A stretch of 64,000 nt of DNA from Streptomyces sp. NBC_01335 (lineage in GTDB: Bacteria > Actinomycetota > Actinomycetes > Streptomycetales > Streptomycetaceae): positions 1 through 64,000 of the forward strand of contig NZ_CP108370.1 of the NCBI RefSeq assembly GCF_035953295.1, given 5' to 3'. The first letter of the stretch is position 1. Every line of letters starts with the position of its first letter. The notes under the pieces were generated by a model that saw only the letters and a program-made list of their open reading frames with translations, made no database searches and was not told the origin of the DNA. Positions 8,255 to 15,349 of this stretch are shown piece after piece. Made by a program: the position numbers and the translations under genes.

Positions 8255-9145
8255 TCAGATGACGCCGAGGTGGTCGGCGATCCAGTACCAGGGCTGGCTG
8301 ACAGCCGCGTACCACGGGACGATCAGACCGGCGGGCAGTGCCAGTAGAGACGCTATGAGGAAAAAGCCGAAGGGGGCATCGGATTTGAGTCTCGCCAGGA
8401 TCGCCCCCACCAGGACGACCGCTGCGGCACACAGACTCAGCAGGGCTGCGACGGCGTAGCCGATCAGGTTCAGGATGCCGGCGCCCGCATCGGCCTGGAG
8501 GCCCGCGGTGAACGTGGCTGTGACGGTATAGGCGAATACGACGCCCAGGACGGCCCAGGCCCGGCCCGTCAGCAGAGCTGCTCGCGAATCCGTCCCGTTG
8601 GAAGGGGCAGCCGGTGGGCGGGGGCCCTCGGCGTCAGGCGGACGCGGTGCCTTGGGCGTCCGGTTGGTGGCGGTCCAGAGCTCCCGCCACTGGGTGAGTT
8701 CCGCCGGTGCGACGTTCTTGATGAGCGCCTCTATGAAGTACTTCGACGGAGGCCGGCCCCGCAGGAGGATGCTGAGCTCGCGGGCCTGAACGCAGCTCAT
8801 GGTGCCCCCGGGCAGCGGGGACAGTTGCTCTTCCGCCTCGCGCAGGACGAGGTCGGCGAGGGCCTTGGGTCCGCTGGACTTCGGCAGTCGGTCGGCGCGC
8901 GTGCGGAGTTCGGCGGCGACGGCGCGGGCGTGGCCGGTGAGCTGGAGGGCGATCTGATGGTAGACGCGGATCGCGAGTGTGTCGGGGCAGGCCCAGGCGA
9001 GGACGGCCGTGATGAGGCTCTCGCAGGGTTCGCGGTCGAGCGGGAGCCCGGCTTCGAGCAGTCCGTCGGGGTCGTACAGGACCGTGTGCGTGCTGGGACG
9101 CGACGGCGGCGCGGCCGAGACTTCGGGTGGCAGGTCGACGGTCAC
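8255..9145 (-). CDS. membrane protein with cytoplasmic N-domain
   Basis: The 296-residue product starts with GTG at 9145, and its GTGA overlaps the stop of the small gene before it, a sign of translational coupling. Residues 1-165 form a soluble, mostly helical domain with the segment LPGGTMSCVQAR at about 111-122. Three transmembrane helices follow at about 196-216, 224-250 and 258-282. The short motif around TMSC is also found in a gene fragment at 51521-51664. No enzyme signature is visible. It is the last gene of a minus-strand run beginning at 10785. Confidence 0.65.
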   Translation of the reverse strand: MTVDLPPEVSAAPPSRPSTHTVLYDPDGLLEAGLPLDREPCESLITAVLAWACPDTLAIRVYHQIALQLTGHARAVAAELRTRADRLPKSSGPKALADLVLREAEEQLSPLPGGTMSCVQARELSILLRGRPPSKYFIEALIKNVAPAELTQWRELWTATNRTPKAPRPPDAEGPRPPAAPSNGTDSRAALLTGRAWAVLGVVFAYTVTATFTAGLQADAGAGILNLIGYAVAALLSLCAAAVVLVGAILARLKSDAPFGFFLIASLLALPAGLIVPWYAAVSQPWYWIADHLGVI

Positions 9146-9361
9146 CGCGCGGTGCTCCTACGGTGCGCGGCCTCGTCGTCCTGGCCCTCGGGCCCGCGAT
9201 CGAGGAAGCGGGCGTAGCAGCGGGTGGGCGCGGGCGAGGAGGTTCGGGGAGGTGACGCCGTACACGGCCGGGCCGGTACCGGACTCGGTTGTCTCGGCAA
9301 GGTGTTGGGGTGGTGGCGCTGGGGGTGGTGGGGTGGTGGCGCTGGGGGTGGGTGTGCGCAT
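9142..9361 (-). pseudogene. small conserved-type protein, frameshifted
   Basis: The ATG at 9361 has AGGAG 11 bases before it. The frame runs through a Pro/Thr-rich N-terminus to LLARAHPL with good codon bias. At about 9215-9222 coding bias moves to the next frame, which reads RCYARFLDRGPEGQDDEAAH and ends in a TGA overlapping the GTG of the next gene. An intact form would be about 75 residues. The present sequence seems to have lost a few bases within a GCTGCT repeat, by mutation or assembly error. The family is not recognised. Confidence 0.45.
9307..9352. repeat. 23-bp tandem repeat, two copies
   Basis: Two adjacent 23-base units starting GGGGTGGTGGCGCTGGGGG differ at one base. They code for the Pro-rich N-terminus of the small gene at 9142-9361. 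The unit length is not a multiple of three, so a change in copy number would shift the frame. Confidence 0.7.
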
Positions 9362-9455
9362 GCGGGCCCCGTCTCCTGGGTGTGCGTCGGTGGCGTTTTC
9401 GACGGTAGGGAGTACCCGGCTTCCCCTCAACAAGGTTGCGGGGAGTTGCGGAGAT

Positions 9456-10004
9456 TCACTCGTCGAGGGTGTCGATCACGGTCTGGATGAGGGTGCGGGC
9501 GGCGTCGCCGTACACGGCCGTCTCCGCGAGGCCGGCGAACGCTCTGCTGTAGCCGGCGAGCTCGCGGGGCTGTGTCACCTTGATCTCCGCCGTCAGGGTC
9601 TCGACCACGGCTGTGGTGTCGTCGTGGACGTAGAACGCTTCCAGCGGCCACACGGTGCGCTGCGCGGTGAACGGGATGATCCCCAGCGAGAGGGACGCGA
9701 GCGGCATCACGGTCAGGACGTGGCGCAGTTGGCCGCGCATGGCGTCGGGGTCGGCGGTGCGGGCGGTGGCGATGAGGTCTGGCGCCCGGTCGTCGGCGCC
9801 GCACGCCGCGCACCACGTGCGGATGTCCGCGTCCGAGGAGAGGCCCGCGCCCTTTTGGATCCGGGTCGCTTTCGCAGGGTGCCGGCCGCGCCGGGCGGAG
9901 AGTTCCTTCCCGGTGAGGCCGGCGCCCTTGCGCAGGTGCGTGAGCCGCACGGCGAGCGCCTCGCGGGCCGACTGGGCGCTGGACGAGGGAGAGGTGGCCG
10001 TCAC
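9456..10004 (-). CDS. XRE/DUF5753 regulator, internally deleted
   Basis: The GTG at 10004 gives 182 residues, whereas DUF5753 regulators normally have about 280. Residues 10-80 form the usual XRE-type HTH (VRLTHLRKGAGLTGKELSAR and SSDADIRTWCAACG). After about residue 85 the middle of the DUF5753 domain is missing. The text resumes with the typical end (MPLASLSLGIIPFTAQRTVW, then ETLTAEIKVTQPRELAGYSR). About 100 residues seem to be deleted in frame, so ligand or partner sensing is probably lost. It may still bind DNA. It follows the DUF6879 gene by about 30 bases. Confidence 0.6.
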   Translation of the reverse strand: MTATSPSSSAQSAREALAVRLTHLRKGAGLTGKELSARRGRHPAKATRIQKGAGLSSDADIRTWCAACGADDRAPDLIATARTADPDAMRGQLRHVLTVMPLASLSLGIIPFTAQRTVWPLEAFYVHDDTTAVVETLTAEIKVTQPRELAGYSRAFAGLAETAVYGDAARTLIQTVIDTLDE

Positions 10005-10033
10005 GAGGTGCGTGGCCCTTGGGCGTGCGTGGG

Positions 10034-10562
10034 TCAGATGCGGTAGTCGGCGTGCGGAGTGGCCAGGTCCCACACCATACGGAACGCTTCCGTGCACAGC
10101 TTGATGGCCTGCGGGTCCTTGGTGTGGTCGGGCTCCAGGGCCTCGCCGTCACCGGAGGAGACGTTGAACCGAACGACCTGGTCGTCGATGAGCCAGAAGC
10201 CGTTGCCCGGCAGCGCGAGCGTGGAAGCGCGGCGGCGGGACAGCCAGCGGACCTGCTCGCCGGCGCGGAGGTTGGCGTCGGTGAGGGCATGCTCGAAGCG
10301 GATGTACGCGGTGACGGGCTCGGAGACGACCCGGGCCCGCCAGACCTTCACCCCGCGCGCCACGGTCCGCTCCACCAGCGGCAGCCAGCCGCCCCAGAAC
10401 TCCGAGTCGTCCGCGGGGACGCACCCGTCGCGCCAGGAAGGTGTCGTAGACGTCCCGCTCCTCCCCCACGGCGTAAACGTCCCGCAATACCAGGTGCAGG
10501 GCGTGATGCCGGACGGAGCCGAGGAAGTCCTCAAAGCTGAGGGCCAGCGGCTTCTGCGGCAT
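10034..10562 (-). pseudogene. DUF6879 protein, frameshifted
   Basis: The ATG at 10562 starts PQKPLALSFEDFLGSVRHHA and runs to VYDTFLA near 10430. The coding signal then moves to another minus frame, with DGCVPADDSEFWGGWLPL, VWRARVVSEPVTAYIRFEH and LPGNGFWLIDDQVVRFNVSS, ending at 10034. This is the standard layout of DUF6879 proteins, which often neighbour DUF5753 regulators. The break lies in a TGGCG repeat and is consistent with loss of a few bases. The gene overlaps the end of the 84-residue gene upstream by about 30 bases. Confidence 0.6.
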
Positions 10563-10785
10563 CACACACCTTCCTGATCTGATCCACCATCCGCACCGGG
10601 ATCCGGATGACGCCCCCGTCCCTTACCAGCCAACACTCCTGACTGCGGACGGCCCGGGTGACCGCGTCGGCGAACTTGCCCTGGAGCACGAGTTCCGGTC
10701 CCTCGGCGGTGTCGGTGTCCACCCACACCGCAGGGCAGTTCCCGCCGCCCGAGTTCGGGTCCGTGCCGGAGAAAAGTAACGCCAT
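10531..10785 (-). CDS. small protein upstream of DUF6879 (84 aa)
   Basis: An ATG at 10785 opens an 84-residue frame that overlaps the next gene by 32 bases, showing coupling. It reads MALLFSGTDPNSGGGNCPAV, then a short strand-rich domain (VLQGKFADAVTRAVRSQECW) and a basic end (IRIPVRMVDQIRKVCDAAE). The SGGGNCPAV part recalls the short DUF397-like partners of DUF5753 regulators, though that is a loose likeness. It probably belongs to the same regulatory set as the two genes that follow. Confidence 0.55.
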   Translation of the reverse strand: MALLFSGTDPNSGGGNCPAVWVDTDTAEGPELVLQGKFADAVTRAVRSQECWLVRDGGVIRIPVRMVDQIRKVCDAAEAAGPQL

Positions 10786-10982
10786 GATCGCCTTCGGAGA
10801 AAACCAGTTGCGGGTTGTTGTGCACCGACCGTTCCGCAGGCGGGGAACGGCGTCAAAGGCCTCCTTCTGGGCTGGTCGGCGATGGCCGTGACGGCGTGAT
10901 CCGTACGGGTGGCCAGCGCGTCAGAGTGAGGGGCTGCGGCCCCATTTCCGAAAGCCGTTTCCTGCGGTCGGCGGGAACGGTG

Positions 10983-11351
10983 TCACTGGGCCGGGGTCGG
11001 CTGGGTCAGGTTGACCGGGTTGCCGTCGGGGTCCTGAATATGGGCGACGCGCTGTCCCCACGGCATGTCGGTGGGACCGCTGCGGACCGAGCCGCCCAGA
11101 GGCTCCACGCGGCCGAGCGTCTCGTCGATGTCGTCGACACTGATGCTGAGCAGGATCCGCGGTGCCGCCCCGGTCCCGTTGTCCGTCTTGGCCACCAGCC
11201 CGAGGTCGGTGTCGCCGATGCGCAAGCCGCAGTAGAAGGCCGGCCCTTCCTCCGGTACCCGGAAGATCTCCTCGGCGCCGAACAGGTTCGTGTAGAAGCT
11301 GAGCAGGGCGTGCTGGTCGGCAGTCAGGATCACGGGCTGGATGGTGGACAT
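10983..11351 (-). CDS. VOC (glyoxalase-type) family protein
   Basis: The ATG at 11351 has CAGGAG about 8 bases upstream, so I prefer it to longer starts. The 122-residue product has the two beta-alpha-beta-beta-beta halves of a VOC protein: ILTADQHALLSFYTNLFGAE, then YCGLRIGDTDLGLV, then LLSISVDDIDETLGRVEPLG and the end HIQDPDGNPVNLTQP. Proteins of this type bind a metal and act as dioxygenases, isomerases or antibiotic-binding proteins. The substrate cannot be told from the sequence. It is a single gene. Confidence 0.75.
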   Translation of the reverse strand: MSTIQPVILTADQHALLSFYTNLFGAEEIFRVPEEGPAFYCGLRIGDTDLGLVAKTDNGTGAAPRILLSISVDDIDETLGRVEPLGGSVRSGPTDMPWGQRVAHIQDPDGNPVNLTQPTPAQ

Positions 11352-11515
11352 GGCACTCCTGTCGAGAACGGTCGTGTCACTGGGTAGACCGTTCACAGAA
11401 GGTGAACTCATCGGCACCCCGCCGGGCCGCCGCAAGCGCCCCGCCGCGCCCCCGGTCCGGCCGCACCGCCTGCACACCGGGCGCTGCGCCTACCGCCACG
11501 CGGCGCCGCACGCCG

Positions 11516-11824
11516 TCAGAGCCCGCGCAGCGCCTCGTACAGCTCGCCGTAGGCGGTCCAGCAGTCGATGCTGCCGTCCTCGTACAGGCTCCCCATGTAC
11601 CAGTCGTCGTCCCGCACGGTCTTCACGATGCACAAGCCGTGGAACCCGAGCACGACCTCCGCGTCCATCGCCTCGTCGGGCCCGTCGGAGGCGACCCACT
11701 TCACCACCCGGTCCGCAGAGAGCACGACAGCCTCCTGATCGCCGGACACGTCCCGGATCCCCTGGAGCGTCCAGCCTGGTGGGGGCTGGAGTTCCGACGT
11801 GCGCCCTTCGTCGTGTTCAGCCAC
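11516..11824 (-). CDS. hypothetical protein (102 aa)
   Basis: The 102-residue frame from an ATG at 11824 has strong codon bias. It is acidic and strand-rich (QGIRDVSGDQEAVVLSADRV and DDDWYMGSLYEDGSIDCWTA) and ends AYGELYEALRGL. It looks like a small immunity-type or SMI1-like beta protein, but this is only an impression. No signal peptide or membrane segment. The 165 bases to the VOC gene downstream and the 256 bases upstream hold no further gene. Confidence 0.55.
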   Translation of the reverse strand: MAEHDEGRTSELQPPPGWTLQGIRDVSGDQEAVVLSADRVVKWVASDGPDEAMDAEVVLGFHGLCIVKTVRDDDWYMGSLYEDGSIDCWTAYGELYEALRGL

Positions 11825-12080
11825 CCGGGAATGGTCTCACCCACGCCATGTGACGTTCCTGCACGCCCGGTTGGACGGGCGGGCCGCCCCAGAACCGCCC
11901 CATGGCCACTGGTTGAGACGCATGCCCGTGCCGTCGGGAAAGGAACGACGTCATTGGCGAACCTCCCGACTCCGACCGGACAGCCGTAATGGCCTCTGTG
12001 CTTCTTCGGGGTGGAGAGCAGCAGTCCTGCTCTCCCGGTCGGTTACTCCGGTGCAGGTCAAGTGGTTTGACCGTGGTCAT

Positions 12081-12128
12081 CTAAGGGCTTGCCGGGAAGC
12101 AACACCTTGATTCCCGGCAAGCCCTTAG
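12081..12128. promoter_or_regulatory. 18-bp perfect hairpin in acetyltransferase leader
   Basis: CTAAGGGCTTGCCGGGAA at 12081-12098 is followed, after a 12-base loop, by its exact reverse complement at 12111-12128. The hairpin ends about 11 bases before the binding site (AGGAAGGA, 12143-12150) of the GNAT gene. It could end transcription coming from upstream, act as an attenuator, or bind a dimeric repressor. Confidence 0.7.
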
Positions 12129-12157
12129 GGTGGCGGGAGGACAGGAAGGACCAAGCG

Positions 12158-12691
12158 GTGACGACTGTGGTGCTGAGCTCGACCGATCTGACGCTGAGGC
12201 CGTGGGAGCCGGGGGACGCCGACGCGCTGGCGGCACTGGCCGATGACGAGGAACTGCGTCGCTGGACGTCGCACCGCGTGGCGGGGCCGCAGGACGCGGT
12301 GCGCTGGATCGCGACGCAGGAGGCGGGCTGGAAGTCCGGGAAGCGCCTCAGCTTCGCCATCCTCATGACTGGGCGGGTCGTGGGACACGTCGTTCTCAAG
12401 CGGTCCGGCGGCGAGGCGTACGGTGAGGTCGGCTACTGGACGGGCGCCTCGGCACGGGGCCTTGGCGTTGCTTCCAGGGCCGTGGAACTGCTGACGACCT
12501 GGGCCTTCGACACCAGGACCGGAGCGGGACTCAGCCGGCTAGAACTGATCCACGACACCGGCAACCCCGCCTCCTGCCGAGTCGCGCAAAAGACGGGCTA
12601 CACCCTGGAGAGCGTCCTGCCGCCTCGTACCCCGCACGAGGCCGAGGGGCACCTCCACGCGCGCGAACGCGTGACCGTTCGTCTGCCTTGA
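12158..12691 (+). CDS. GNAT acetyltransferase (RimJ/RimL type)
   Basis: The GTG at 12158 follows AGGAAGGA at 12143-12150. The 177-residue product begins with the typical RimJ-like strand (LTLRPWEPGDADALAALADD). It then has GHVVLKRSGGEAYGEVGYW and the acetyl-CoA loop ARGLGVASRAVELLTTWAF, and finishes with LIHDTGNPASCRVAQKTGY. Enzymes of this type acetylate protein N-termini, amino acids or antibiotics; the substrate is unknown. A perfect 18-bp inverted repeat sits in its leader, so it may be conditionally expressed. Confidence 0.8.
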   Translation: MTTVVLSSTDLTLRPWEPGDADALAALADDEELRRWTSHRVAGPQDAVRWIATQEAGWKSGKRLSFAILMTGRVVGHVVLKRSGGEAYGEVGYWTGASARGLGVASRAVELLTTWAFDTRTGAGLSRLELIHDTGNPASCRVAQKTGYTLESVLPPRTPHEAEGHLHARERVTVRLP

Positions 12692-12882
12692 CCAGTCGTG
12701 TCAGGCCGGCTGCCCGGGCCCGAGTCCACGCGGCGCCCGCAAGGGTGGTGGAGTCGTGCTCGGAGCGAGTCTCGTCGCTGACTACGCGACCTGACCACCA
12801 TACGTTTTGGCCTGGGTGTACCACTTTTCGGTTATTGCCCGTCTTGTTGCTGGATGGAGGGCGTCATGTGTGCCTTCCTGGA

Positions 12883-13758
12883 TCAGGCGTCCGCCGTCGA
12901 GGGGGTACCTTCGGCGCTTGGGGCGGCGACGTGGACGTTGGCGGCGGTGACGTAGAGCGCGTTCTTCAGCTGGAAAGTCGTCATCCGCGGGTTGGCGGAG
13001 AGCAATCTAGCGCAGAGCCCGGCGATGTAGGGCGTGGCGAGGCTGTTGCCGGTGCTGCGGATCGAGGTACCGCCGAGCCAGGCCACCTCCACGTTCTGGC
13101 CGGGGGCGAAGAACTCGACGGGCGGGTCAGGGTTGTAGAGGTGCAGGCCGGGATCGTCCTCCTGGTGGCTACCGACGGAGATCACGGAGGCGAACCGCCA
13201 GGGAAAGCTCTCCACGGGCGAGTTGTGGGCGGAGGCGACGATCACCGTACGGCAGAAGTACGCGGCGTCCGCGAGCATGTGGAGTTCCTCGGCGAAGCGG
13301 GTGCGGGTGGTCGACAGACTCAGGTTCACCACGTCGAAGCCCTGCTCCACGGCCCACCGCAGGCCGGCGAGGAGGATGTCGCCGGTGCCGGAGAAGCGTT
13401 CGCCCAGCACCCGGAGGCTGTGGATCTCGCAGTCGGGTGCGGTGCGGCGGACGATTCCGGCGCAGGCCGTGCCGTGACCGCAGGTATCGCCGGTCTCTGT
13501 GGGGCGCACCTCGATGCCGTCGCCATGCTTGGTGGCGACCCATGAGCCGCCGAGCGGACCGATCAGAGGATGGTCGCGTTCGACGCCGGAGTCCACCACG
13601 CAGACGCGGACACCGCGGCCGGTGCCCTGGCGCGGTTGCTGCCGGGCGTCGGCGAGCGAACCGTCGGTCGTGACGGCGATGTCCTCTGGGCTCCTGCCGT
13701 GCAGACTCCAGGTGAGCCCGCCGCCCCTGGTGCGTGCTGTGGAGGCCGTCGCGGTCAT
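12883..13758 (-). CDS. S8 subtilisin-like serine peptidase
   Basis: The 291-residue product holds the full catalytic triad: Asp56 in VCVVDSGVERD, His95 in CGHGTACAGI and Ser239 in STGNSLATPYIAG. Asn179 in VASAHNSP is the oxyanion residue. No signal peptide is visible, so it probably acts in the cytoplasm. It is short for an S8 enzyme, with little or no propeptide. It is the last gene of the peptide cluster on the minus strand, beginning 20 bases beyond the broken haem-oxygenase-like gene. Cytoplasmic S8 enzymes next to RiPP genes often trim leaders, so a maturation role is likely but unproven. Confidence 0.8.
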   Translation of the reverse strand: MTATASTARTRGGGLTWSLHGRSPEDIAVTTDGSLADARQQPRQGTGRGVRVCVVDSGVERDHPLIGPLGGSWVATKHGDGIEVRPTETGDTCGHGTACAGIVRRTAPDCEIHSLRVLGERFSGTGDILLAGLRWAVEQGFDVVNLSLSTTRTRFAEELHMLADAAYFCRTVIVASAHNSPVESFPWRFASVISVGSHQEDDPGLHLYNPDPPVEFFAPGQNVEVAWLGGTSIRSTGNSLATPYIAGLCARLLSANPRMTTFQLKNALYVTAANVHVAAPSAEGTPSTADA

Positions 13759-13777
13759 AGGGTGTCTTCCCTTCTGT

Positions 13778-14570
13778 TCACGTCCGGGTCCGGGTCCGGT
13801 CCCGCGTCAGACGTGTGGCCCGGTCGCCGGGTGAGGCGGTGCTGTCGGCCGGCAGGAGAGCGGCGGTCCCCGGGGCCAGGCAGATGTCCCTTCGCGTGGA
13901 ACACCGGCCGGCGCGGGCGGCCGCCGCCTCCGGCACACGTTCGAGCAGCAGGAGGGTGGTGGACTCGTCGAGTGCGGCATGGGCCCGTACCAGCGGGGAG
14001 CCAGACTTGCCCGCGCAGCGAGCCGAAGGGCGCGGCCGGCGCCGCAGCGACCGGAGGCGTGGCGTGCCCGCAGCCCGTCGCGATCGGCGGGCTCGGTGTC
14101 GGGGCCGTCGCCGGGCGGGGCCGGCCCGCTCTTCGAGGATGCGGCGGCCTCTTCAGAGTCGCCGGTGTCCAGATGGAGCCGGGCGGATTCCAGGGTGACG
14201 GTGCGCAGCGGCGACGCGGCGCCCACGGGCCGGGCGGCCTCGTCGAGCAGGTCGAAGGCACTGCGATGCTCTCGGGCGGCGCAGTGCACGGCCGCGCCGA
14301 AGAGCGGAAGGAAGATGTCCGCCTCTGCGAAGCCGAGTTCGCGGGCGAGCCGGTCGCCGCGGCGGGGGACGGAGGACCGGACGACCGCGTGCACGGCGCT
14401 GAGGTAGCGGAGGTAGCGCGGGCGGGGGCCGGCGGGCTGCCACAGTGCCGCGTAGGCGGCCCGCAGGGTGGGCTCGGCGCGCGCGAACCTGGTGCGCAGC
14501 CCGGCGGAGGCGGCGGGCCGTGCCGGGCGCCGGGCAAGTCCTCGATGGCCATGAGGGTCATGAGGGTCAT
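13778..14570 (-). pseudogene. haem-oxygenase-like (iron redox) gene, frameshifted
   Basis: The ATG at 14570 overlaps the stop of the radical-SAM-like gene (ATGA), so the two were coupled. It starts MTLMTLMAIEDLPGARHG. The frame then shifts near 14490-14520 to one with TLRAAYAALWQPAGPRPRYL and YLSAVHAVVRSSVPRRGD, which recalls haem-oxygenase-like diiron proteins. It continues with LGFAEADIFLPLFGAAVHCA, and shifts again near 13980 to LDESTTLLLLERVPEAAAA, ending at 13778. With at least two frame changes it cannot make a full protein unless the assembly is wrong here. Confidence 0.45.
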
Positions 14571-15349
14571 GGGCAGTCTCCGTCGGCGGCGAGGGAGACC
14601 AGGTCGGCGCAGACGGTCGAACCGTGACGGCGGACGAACGCAACGGTTTTCGCTGTCAGTTGGCGATGGCGTACTGTCTCCCCGTCGTCCTCGGCAACGT
14701 ACCCGAGGAGCAGGTGGGCGAGCACGGGCGGCTCGTCCACGGTCTGCTGGTCGCGGCAGGACACGACCGTTCCGTCGAAGGCGACGGTCCGCCGGGCGGC
14801 CATCGGGCAGGGGACAGCCGCGCCGCCGGCGGTGTCCTGCCGGGCGGCAGAGTCGGCCCAGGACTCCGCACGCCCGGCCGGCCGGACGTCGTTCACCAGC
14901 ATCGGCATCCGGTCGGCGAACTCGCCGCGGACGGCAGCGACGACGTCGGCCCGGTGCGGATCGTCGAGGCCCGTTCCGGTCAGACAGAAGCTCGCGGGCA
15001 CCCCCGCGTCGAGGATGCGCCGTACGACGGCGAACATGCCGACGCACGCCCCCCGCAGCCCCTCGAAGCGCGCGGCCGGCGGAACCTCGGTGCGCTTCAG
15101 CTCGGCCATGAACGAGCGAAGCTGTTCGTCGTGTGCATCGAGGCTCGCCGAGCCGTGGGCGTCACGGGCCGTAAACGAGGCAACGAGACGGCGCGGCCGG
15201 TCCGTCCCAGTCTGCTTGTCCGCCGTCGCGAAGGAGGTCGAACGGTGGGCACCGGCGAGCAACGAGCACCGGGTCAGCGACAGCAGAAGTCCGGCGTCCG
15301 GGACGGGTCGCGGCGTGATCAGCTCGCCCAGTTCCACGTATCCTCCCAT
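14567..15349 (-). CDS. degenerate radical-SAM/SPASM-like protein
   Basis: This intact 260-residue frame resembles radical SAM RiPP enzymes: an N-terminal LLLSLTRC segment, HGSASLDAHDE in the barrel, SFCLTGTGLDDPHRADVV, PMLVNDVRPAGRAESW and a C-terminal part with CPMAARRTVAFDGTVVSCRD like a SPASM region. The CxxxCxxC that should hold the Fe-S cluster reads RCSLLAGAHRSTS, so at most one of the three cysteines remains. The GGEP region is absent and about 50 residues seem deleted. It overlaps the SARP gene by 31 bases. It is probably inactive as a radical enzyme, though substrate binding might survive. Confidence 0.5.
   Translation of the reverse strand: MGGYVELGELITPRPVPDAGLLLSLTRCSLLAGAHRSTSFATADKQTGTDRPRRLVASFTARDAHGSASLDAHDEQLRSFMAELKRTEVPPAARFEGLRGACVGMFAVVRRILDAGVPASFCLTGTGLDDPHRADVVAAVRGEFADRMPMLVNDVRPAGRAESWADSAARQDTAGGAAVPCPMAARRTVAFDGTVVSCRDQQTVDEPPVLAHLLLGYVAEDDGETVRHRQLTAKTVAFVRRHGSTVCADLVSLAADGDCP

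Noticed and set aside
9307..9352. Phase variation through the 23-bp tandem repeat
   Set aside because: The reading frame is the same before and after the repeat; the break lies 90 bases further on, so the repeat is not the cause.
14567..15349. An active radical SAM enzyme
   Set aside because: The cluster-binding cysteines and the GGEP region are missing.
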